Assembly: GCA_017430965.1 (NCBI GenBank)
Contig: JAFRLX010000117.1
Location: 1 to 40,286, forward strand
DNA from: Clostridia bacterium
GTDB lineage: Bacteria > Bacillota > Clostridia > Oscillospirales > Acutalibacteraceae
DNA length: 40,286 nt
Direction of reading: 5' to 3'
The notes below the pieces were generated by a model that worked only from the letters and a program-made list of their open reading frames with translations, ran no database searches and was not told the DNA's origin. The translations under genes and the position numbers were made by a program. This document shows, in pieces, positions 34,021 to 40,286 of the stretch; position 1 is the stretch's first letter, and each line of letters begins with the position of its first letter.

Positions 34021-34272
34021 ATTTAACTAAGCAGCGGTTTGTTCGTGTCTTGGAATACCGCGTTCAAATATTCCCTAATCTGACAAAATCCATAGACAAA
34101 ATGAGACTGTCTCACCTACTCCAATTTGGTTTTTAGAGTTATCAAGACAGTCTAACATTTATTCAACTATTTTAATAGACGCGGGATTATTGAGGGCTTA
34201 CTTTGTCTCTTTAGAATAATTTAATAATTGAATACCTTTCTTGAAAACATCCGTTTTGTGTAATAATAAGTC

Positions 34273-34311
34273 AAAAGCAGTCCAACCGGCTGGCGCCTAT
34301 GAACTGCTTTT
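34273..34311 (-). terminator. terminator of the minus-strand surface protein gene
   Basis: AAAAGCAGT and ACTGCTTTT enclose a 21-base GC-rich loop with its own partial pairing. It lies about 48 bases beyond the stop at 34359, read on the minus strand. Confidence 0.6.
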
Positions 34312-34358
34312 AACGAACTTATTGTGCGGAAAGATGAAATATTGAGACAAACCTTTCT

Positions 34359-37300
34359 TTACCGATATTCTCCGTGCCCCTTCCTTTTCTTTTTGCTCAG
34401 AGCAAGGTAAAGCAGACCGCAGCCGGCAGTCATTGCGGCAGTCTCAAACCATGCCGTTTCATCTCCGGTAGCGGGAGAAATCATACTGTTATCTTTCTTT
34501 GCATCCGCATTGGGTTCATCCGCTTTTTGCGTTGCCGCAACATTGAATTTCGTTTCGGCTTCCCCGTCGGTAAAGTTCACCTTTAATGTGTGTTCGCCAA
34601 CGGAAAGCGTATTCAGATAAGACGGTTTCAGGCTGATATTCACGCTGCCCTTTGACGCGTCATAAGAATCAGAATCCACTTTTTTGCCGTCAATTTCAAT
34701 TCCCGTGAAATTATCAAAAGTAATCTCGTCATCAAGACTGCGTTTCACCGTGAATTCCGCCGGCTTATTGCTGTCCTTTGTATAGGTAACCTTATCGCCG
34801 ACAAAGCTGTATACGGGAACCGCCGGAAGAACCACGCTGGCAGGGTCGGTTATTTCCGTATTGCCGTTTTCATCCGCGTAATACTTACCGCACACACCGC
34901 ATACCCAATATTCGATATTACCATCCTCGGTGGAGGTAGGCGCTTTCGCCGGATAATGCTTCATTGTATGACCGAGCGCGTCAACATAATCGTCTTTGTA
35001 TTCGTCGTCACCGCGGGAGCAGGTATAGGTCGTATAACCCTGTTCCGTACAGGTCGGATCGGTGACGGCCTTACTGTAATTGTGGCCGAGCGCAGGCACA
35101 TCGGCAATCGTCATTGACTGCGTTTCAAACGCCGGATTCTCAAATGTCACCGTATAGGTTGTCTCGCCGTTTTCTGTACAGGTTTCCGGCTTGGTCTGCT
35201 CGGACGTCGTTGCCTTTGTTTCGGTTTCCTTCCAGCCGCAGTCGCAGACGCGTTCCGCCGTTACCGAAGCAGTACCGTTCCATGTATAGGTCGGTTCAGC
35301 ATAGTTGTGCGCCGCCTTGTCATTGACCTCGCTGCAGCGGGAGCAGTCGTGCCAGTGCTCTGTCTTATCCTTTGACCATTCGGTTGCCCAGTCATGACCG
35401 AGTTCGTCGACATAATCAGAGACATATTCGTCATCGCCGCGCGAACAAGTATAAGTCGTATAACCCTTCGCTGTACAGGTCGGGTCTGTCACTGTTTTCT
35501 GATAATTGTGACCCGGCGCAGGCACATCGTCAACCGTCTTTTCCTGCTTGACAAACGCCGGATTGTCAAAGGTCACCGTATAGGTCGTTTCGCCCTTTTC
35601 GGTACAGGTCGGGTCCTTGGTCTGCTGCGGTGTGGTTGCTTTCGTTTCGGTTTCTGCCTCCTCGCAGTAAATGCACTTGCGCTCTGCGGTTACCGAAGCA
35701 GTGCCATTCCAGGTGTACTTCACATCGCCCCAGGTGTGCGGGGAATTGCCAACCGTGTAGGTGCCGTCAAATGTTCTTATGTCATAATTCGGATTATCCT
35801 CAACGGTTAACGAAATGGCATACGTTCCGGGCTTGTTTTTATCCGCATTGGTGCTGATGCCGATATCGAGTTCATTCTCGTTATAATAGTAGCCGTGATA
35901 GCTTTTGATGGTATATGTCAGCCCGGCAAGATCATCGCCGTGATTGGTTTGCTTATTTTCCGCGGTAATATCAAGCGCCGTTGGGGAAATCGTCATTTTG
36001 ACAGGAGATTCGGAAGTAAAGTTAACCGTATAGTTGCTGTCGTTATAAACACAATACTCCGGCGAAGGCGTAATTTCATAATCTCCCGCGTTGGTTCCTT
36101 TTACGGTGGTGTTGCCGGTATAGCTGAACTTTGATTCATCAAATCCTGTGGTGTCACTATAGTTCGGATTGTATCGCCAATACACATTGCCGGTGTGGCT
36201 TTGCTCCGTACCGTTATACTGAGCGTAAACTTGCTGTCCAAAAACGATGATATTCAGCTCTTTAGGTGTAATGGTGAACGCCTTTGTTACAGGCTCGTGT
36301 CCGTCAACAAATTTAATAACCGCCTTGTAATCTCCCGCATCTATGGGTACTACCGTTTCTGTACTCCAGGAATCATCTGCTTTTTTGTAACAGGATACTG
36401 TATAATCGCTGCTGTCAAGCGCCTTCCCGCCTACGGTAATTGCTGTCACAACCGGCTTTATTTCCGAGCCGGTATATACATATGAGCCGGGCTCATTCCA
36501 GGTTACGGCAACCTCGACTTTTGCGGGCCAGTCAGCCGCGCCGATATCCTCAGCCGATTTCTGTTCGCCGCTGCCGTTAAAGTTAAAACCCTTGAGGTGC
36601 GGATAGAACCAATAATATTTACCGCTCACCTCGTCATATCCGTCCGCTTTAACAATCCAATCGGTATCGCTGAATCCCGTCATATTCGTCAAAGCGTTAG
36701 TACCCGTCATCTGCGCTGTCGTAAGCCCTTTGACGGTAACGCTATCGTCTTCGTTTCCAACGGCGTCGCTAAGCTCGCAGAGGCAAAGATCGTAATAGCA
36801 ATTCTGCAGGGCACATCTACCGACATTTCCTGCTACACCGCCGGCATCCAATAGTGTTCCGGTAGCATTTACCGGTGACACACTGTAGCATTTTGTGACA
36901 TCCACGGTTGTATTTACATTAGCCCACAATTTGCCTGCAATACCGCCTGCATAGACTTCGTTGCCACCGTTGGCAGTAGCGGCACCCATATTGTAGCAGT
37001 TGGAAATATTCACCGTGCCGTAATGGGCAGTTAAATTGCCTACGATACCGCCGGCGTAAACATAAGTGCCGTTTGCCGTAACCGCACCGGTATTATAGCA
37101 ATTCAAAATAGCGGACGAAGAATTAAAGCAATAATCAGTCCCTACGATTCCGCCGGCAGCAACAGTATCACCGGTTGCGTTCACTGCTCCGGTGTTATAG
37201 CAGTTTTGAATTAAACCTTCGCTAAACCCTGCCACGGCGCCGACCTTGTTGGTTCCCTCGATGCTTCCGTCGAGCAAGCCGACATTCCGGATAACGCCGC

Positions 37301-39623
37301 CCCTGTCGAGATAGCCGAACAAGCCGGCATATTCCGGCTTTACGGCAACATCCTCGTTGGAAAGACCGCTAATCGTATGACCGCCGCCGTCAAAGGTGCC
37401 CATATATTTATTTGACTCACTGCCGATTGGCGTCCAGTCGGCAGAATCTGCCACGATGTCTTGCATCAGCTTGCCTTTTAAAGCAGTCTTGCCGCCGTTG
37501 ACCTCTGCGGCAAAGGCTTTGAGCTCGTCATAATTGGAAATCTCTGTAACAGGTTCTTTAATTTCCTTCGGGTCGGATTTGCCGACGGTTGAATCAAGAT
37601 TGACTTTAAACGCCGGGCGAATGCCTAAGTCAGTGTAGTATACATTATCGCTGTAGACAAAGATGCCGTCTTCATTGACATTGCACGCTCTATGTGCATT
37701 AACACCGGGGGAGCGGAGCCACCAATCAATATTGCCATTAAAAGCTACACATATACCCTGACTCTTTGCGTAGTCCGTACCCTGTACTTTTCTTGCGTCG
37801 TCATCCGTTGCCGGGTCCGTGTTGAAACCGTAGGCGTCGTTTTTGGCGTCGCTGTAGGAAAGCACCCAGAGATTATCCGTTGTAGGGTTGCCGCCGCTTA
37901 CGCTGGTGTTATACGGGCTGTCTTCGTTATGAAGGGTGGTTGAGTTGATTTTTGCTTTTTCATTTTTGGAAAATGCCGCATTGTAAAAGCCGTCGTTCAG
38001 CCAGATCCTCAACGAGCAGTTTTCCCAAGTTGTATTTTCATAATAATTGTTATACGCCTGTGAATCGAGGAGCGTTTTGCTCATCACATAGACGCCGTCG
38101 CTCTCCTTTGCCAATACCTGCCACACAATCGGCTCCCACTTAAAATAGTAGGTATTTCCCGTTGTATAGCCGTTTCTGCTTTGACTGTTGTTTGCAGAAA
38201 CCGTATTGGTATAATATGGTCTGTACTGATTAATCGTTACCTTTCGGTAAACCTCGCCGTTATACGCAATGTCCGCATAGGTCATATCAACCGCATCAAA
38301 GGTATGTTCACTTGCGTTTGCGTTGCGCATATAACCGTAATTGGTCATCGTGCAGTCAACGGCATTCAGCGCCGTTATCGTTGCGTCGTCCGTTACCTTC
38401 GTCTGCGGATACATTCCCATTTCAAAGGTATCGCCCTTAGTCAGCGTTGAAGCGGGCGTACCCGTATAATTCGGGTTTTCCGCACCGCAGCCGTTCAGGC
38501 AGTAACGGGCAGTGGCTTCAAAGCTGTGTGCAGCTTCGTCTTTCTTTGCGCCGCAGACGGTACATTCATGCCAGTGCTTTGTTCCGTCCTTTTGCCATTC
38601 CGTGTCCCAGGAATGTCCTGCCATGCGGCAGATGGCAGGGTCAGATTTGAAGATTTCAGAGGTCAGATTTAGCTTAAAAGCCGGGCGAATGCCTAAGTCA
38701 GTGTAGTTTACATGACTGAAGTGGTCAGAGTCGCCGATATCATCGACCCAGCACGCTCTAATCGCATTAGTACCGGGGGAGCGGAGCCACCACTCAGAAT
38801 TGCCATTAAAAGCTACACATATACCCTGACTCTTTGCGTAGTCAGTACCCTGCGCTTTTCTTGCGTCATCCGCCGTTCCCAGGTCCGTACTGAAGCCGTA
38901 GGCGTCGTTTTTGGCGTCGCTATAGGAAAGCACCCAGAGCTTGTCTGTTGTATCATTACCGCCGCTGACACTGCTGTTATACGGGCTGTCTTCGTTATCG
39001 TGGGTAATGGAAACAATTTTCGCCTGTTCATCCTCCGAGAAAGCCGCTGCATAGAAGTCATCATTCAGCCAAGTCCTCAGCGAGCAGTTTTCCCAAGTTG
39101 TATCTTCATAATAATTGTTATACGCCTGTGAATCGAGGAGCGTTTTGCTCATTACATAAACGCCGTCGCTCTCCTTTGCCAATACCTGCCACGCAATCGG
39201 CTCCCACTTGAAATAGTAGGTATTTCCCGTTGTATAGCCGTTATCGCTCTGATTTGAAGAAGACCCACTGGTATAATATGGTCTGTACTGATTAATCGTT
39301 ACCTTACGGTAAACCTCTCCGTTATACGCAATGTCCGCATAGGTCATATCCACCGCATCAAAGGTATGTTCACTTGCGTTTGAATTCTGCATATAACCGT
39401 AGTTGGTCATTGTGCAGTCAATGGCGCCGAGCGCCGTGAGCGTTGCGTCGTCCGTTACCTTCGTCTGCGGATACATTCCCATTTCAAAGGTATCGCCCGT
39501 AACGAGGGCGCTCGCCTTTGTTTGAGTGCCGCAATAATCCGTTGCATACGTCGCAATCGGCATTGCCGAAAACGAGGAAAACACCATTAAGATGGATAAA
39601 ACGAGTGAAAAAACCTTTTTCAT
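34359..39623 (-). CDS. cell-wall-anchored multidomain surface protein with SPATG sorting signal (about 1754 aa)
   Basis: The signal peptide covers about residues 1-28. Two DUF6273-like domains follow (about 38-320 and 395-680), separated by a cysteine-pair segment. Next are GLUG-type repeats (about 760-945, with GGIVG and NCYNTGAV units), MBG-like and Ig-like beta domains (about 1040-1290), cysteine-pair repeats (about 1294-1575) and an Ig-like X2-type domain (about 1614-1695). The end is a sorting signal: SPATGDE, a hydrophobic helix and KKKRKGHGEYR. SPATG replaces LPXTG, so a class with altered specificity should anchor it; no sortase gene is in the window. I start at ATG 39623, with AAAGGGG 7 nt upstream; an in-frame TTG lies two codons earlier. 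Confidence 0.87.
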   Translation of the reverse strand: MKKVFSLVLSILMVFSSFSAMPIATYATDYCGTQTKASALVTGDTFEMGMYPQTKVTDDATLTALGAIDCTMTNYGYMQNSNASEHTFDAVDMTYADIAYNGEVYRKVTINQYRPYYTSGSSSNQSDNGYTTGNTYYFKWEPIAWQVLAKESDGVYVMSKTLLDSQAYNNYYEDTTWENCSLRTWLNDDFYAAAFSEDEQAKIVSITHDNEDSPYNSSVSGGNDTTDKLWVLSYSDAKNDAYGFSTDLGTADDARKAQGTDYAKSQGICVAFNGNSEWWLRSPGTNAIRACWVDDIGDSDHFSHVNYTDLGIRPAFKLNLTSEIFKSDPAICRMAGHSWDTEWQKDGTKHWHECTVCGAKKDEAAHSFEATARYCLNGCGAENPNYTGTPASTLTKGDTFEMGMYPQTKVTDDATITALNAVDCTMTNYGYMRNANASEHTFDAVDMTYADIAYNGEVYRKVTINQYRPYYTNTVSANNSQSRNGYTTGNTYYFKWEPIVWQVLAKESDGVYVMSKTLLDSQAYNNYYENTTWENCSLRIWLNDGFYNAAFSKNEKAKINSTTLHNEDSPYNTSVSGGNPTTDNLWVLSYSDAKNDAYGFNTDPATDDDARKVQGTDYAKSQGICVAFNGNIDWWLRSPGVNAHRACNVNEDGIFVYSDNVYYTDLGIRPAFKVNLDSTVGKSDPKEIKEPVTEISNYDELKAFAAEVNGGKTALKGKLMQDIVADSADWTPIGSESNKYMGTFDGGGHTISGLSNEDVAVKPEYAGLFGYLDRGGVIRNVGLLDGSIEGTNKVGAVAGFSEGLIQNCYNTGAVNATGDTVAAGGIVGTDYCFNSSSAILNCYNTGAVTANGTYVYAGGIVGNLTAHYGTVNISNCYNMGAATANGGNEVYAGGIAGKLWANVNTTVDVTKCYSVSPVNATGTLLDAGGVAGNVGRCALQNCYYDLCLCELSDAVGNEDDSVTVKGLTTAQMTGTNALTNMTGFSDTDWIVKADGYDEVSGKYYWFYPHLKGFNFNGSGEQKSAEDIGAADWPAKVEVAVTWNEPGSYVYTGSEIKPVVTAITVGGKALDSSDYTVSCYKKADDSWSTETVVPIDAGDYKAVIKFVDGHEPVTKAFTITPKELNIIVFGQQVYAQYNGTEQSHTGNVYWRYNPNYSDTTGFDESKFSYTGNTTVKGTNAGDYEITPSPEYCVYNDSNYTVNFTSESPVKMTISPTALDITAENKQTNHGDDLAGLTYTIKSYHGYYYNENELDIGISTNADKNKPGTYAISLTVEDNPNYDIRTFDGTYTVGNSPHTWGDVKYTWNGTASVTAERKCIYCEEAETETKATTPQQTKDPTCTEKGETTYTVTFDNPAFVKQEKTVDDVPAPGHNYQKTVTDPTCTAKGYTTYTCSRGDDEYVSDYVDELGHDWATEWSKDKTEHWHDCSRCSEVNDKAAHNYAEPTYTWNGTASVTAERVCDCGWKETETKATTSEQTKPETCTENGETTYTVTFENPAFETQSMTIADVPALGHNYSKAVTDPTCTEQGYTTYTCSRGDDEYKDDYVDALGHTMKHYPAKAPTSTEDGNIEYWVCGVCGKYYADENGNTEITDPASVVLPAVPVYSFVGDKVTYTKDSNKPAEFTVKRSLDDEITFDNFTGIEIDGKKVDSDSYDASKGSVNISLKPSYLNTLSVGEHTLKVNFTDGEAETKFNVAATQKADEPNADAKKDNSMISPATGDETAWFETAAMTAGCGLLYLALSKKKRKGHGEYR
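37590..38460 (-). repeat. DUF6273-coding repeat, second copy
   Basis: This is near-identical over many stretches to 38640-39520 within the same gene, for example around the codons for GIRPAFK, NDAYGF, AKSQGICVAFNGN and LDSQAYNNYY. The period is about 1.06 kb. The close DNA match suggests a recent duplication or continuing gene conversion. Confidence 0.75.
38640..39520 (-). repeat. DUF6273-coding repeat, first copy
   Basis: Partner of the repeat at 37590-38460. It encodes the N-terminal DUF6273-like domain. Differences cluster in the segment before DTTDKLWVLS and in the residues preceding the GIRPAFKLN motif. Confidence 0.75.
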
Positions 39624-39667
39624 ATACAAGCCCCTTTTTTTAGAAACGGATAAAATATTTTTAAATT

Positions 39668-39696
39668 ATTATATCATATAGTATTAGTAAAGTAAA
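39668..39696 (-). promoter_or_regulatory. sigma-A promoter of the minus-strand surface protein gene
   Basis: On the minus strand TTTACT (39691-39696), a 17-nt spacer and TATAAT (39668-39673). The -35 box abuts the stop codon of the upstream gene, so the surface protein gene has its own tightly placed promoter 45 bases before its start. Confidence 0.7.
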
Positions 39697-40286
39697 TTAT
39701 TGATTTTGCAAACCAAATGATTGATATGGTTGTGTTAAAATACTAAATTTCAATCGATTCACCCCATAACCGGTTTCGGTTTCAATGATGTTTGCTTCCT
39801 TTAAGAGTTGCAGACATCTTCTGCCGAAAGCGGTCGTGCAGAAATAAGCATCAAAATTAGTCACGGGCAGGATGACCCAATCGGTGCCGACTTGCGTGTT
39901 TGCCATATAATATTTGTAAAGCGTAATTAACACTTCCGGTTTTACACCTTTTGGTGTGGCGGCTTTTAGGTTTTCTTCTACTGCTTCGGTTAACGCAAAG
40001 TCCTTGTTTTGAAGCGCCCCTTGTTCGAGAGCATCGGCAAGAATATCATCAAAGCGGATGATCCAAGCGGCTTTGGTGTTGGCAGAATAGAGAGGTACTT
40101 GATACTGCATCACCTTTTTGCGCCACGCTGCGGCAAAGCCTTTTAATTGCTCCGGCTTTTTTAAATCCGGCTTTGGCACTTTCTCGGGATTATCCTTTAT
40201 GAACCTAATTGTGTTCTGCACAAAGGAATAAAACCAACCGTTACCGCTGCTATCCACCAATTCCGGGAATTGTTCGTGCAGATAGC
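39697..40286 (-). CDS. partial protein of unknown function (start outside window)
   Basis: The frame stays open through the right edge, so at least 196 C-terminal residues are seen and the start lies beyond 40286. The TTG at 40260 has no ribosome binding site and should not be taken as the start. The visible part is mixed helical and strand, with no signal peptide or membrane segment in view. Notable segments are KPEQLKGFAAAWRKKVMQ, TDWVILPVTNFDAYF and a C-terminal winged-helix-like stretch (RRCLQLLKEANIIETETGYGVN). I recognise no family; a DNA-related protein is possible from the last segment but weakly supported. Confidence 0.6.
   Translation of the reverse strand, partial: YLHEQFPELVDSSGNGWFYSFVQNTIRFIKDNPEKVPKPDLKKPEQLKGFAAAWRKKVMQYQVPLYSANTKAAWIIRFDDILADALEQGALQNKDFALTEAVEENLKAATPKGVKPEVLITLYKYYMANTQVGTDWVILPVTNFDAYFCTTAFGRRCLQLLKEANIIETETGYGVNRLKFSILTQPYQSFGLQNQ

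Larger units (their letters stand above)
33853..34358. other. non-coding gap between convergent surface protein genes
   Basis: I see no supported gene in these 506 bases. They hold the terminators of both flanking genes and an AT-rich middle. AGACTGTCT (about 34105) and AGACAGTCT (about 34146) form an inverted repeat around a 30-base spacer and could be the remnant of a mobile element end. Just after the 771-aa gene, MNRHYI-stop may be a decayed peptide gene (see findings). Confidence 0.5.

Noticed and set aside
33939-34136. 65-aa plus-strand frame between the convergent surface genes
   Set aside because: It crosses a GC-rich terminator-like hairpin, has no ribosome binding site and has no protein-like pattern.
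34105-34155. Insertion sequence end between the surface genes
   Set aside because: Only one 9-bp inverted repeat pair is visible, with no transposase or target duplication, so no element is called.
40258-40260. TTG as the start of the right-edge gene
   Set aside because: The frame is open to the window edge and no ribosome binding site precedes this codon, so the gene is treated as truncated by the window.

Overview
The window looks like chromosome from a low-to-mid-GC anaerobic Firmicute, most likely a gut clostridium of the Oscillospiraceae/Ruminococcaceae type. This is inferred from strong GGAGG-type ribosome binding sites, consensus sigma-A promoters, a TnpV-like gene, an SPATG-type sorting signal, and giant secreted proteins with DUF6273-like and cysteine-pair repeat domains. 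No rRNA or tRNA gene was recognised, so taxonomy is an inference.

Region 1 (1-1300) holds a bidirectional hairpin and one minus-strand gene for a membrane-anchored protein of unknown function. It diverges from the long plus-strand operon that follows.

Region 2 (1350-17850) is a densely packed plus-strand gene train. It starts at a TTGACA/extended -10 promoter and ends at a strong terminator. In order it encodes a branched-chain-amino-acid-type importer (lipoprotein, two ATPases, two permeases), a heterodimeric ABC exporter with one degenerate and one catalytic ATP site, a HemN-like radical SAM protein, a protein made of two tandem helical-plus-methyltransferase units, a membrane-anchored PP2C-like protein lacking expected catalytic acids, an FtsX/MacB-like permease with its LolD-like ATPase, and a protein joining a sigma-70-region-2-like domain to a canonical FHA domain. 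I do not recognise this combination. It could be an uptake-modification-export pathway with phosphothreonine-type signalling parts, and it is the best candidate for an undescribed system.

Region 3 (17860-19960) is accessory. An array of short hairpins joined by ATGAAGT/ACTTCAT linkers lies between two diverged copies of a roughly 39-bp leader. It precedes a 58-aa ORF and a TnpV-like gene, then come an XRE repressor and a divergent lipoprotein with a duplicated domain.

Region 4 (20120-39630) carries three large secreted surface proteins. Those of 3726 aa and 771 aa end in a shared module of about 335 aa with no sortase signal. The third (about 1754 aa, minus strand) has an SPATG sorting signal. 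The three share DUF6273-like, MBG-like, GLUG and cysteine-pair modules in different combinations, which suggests domain shuffling. A 43-aa peptide gene sits directly behind the giant gene. The window ends inside a minus-strand gene of unknown function.
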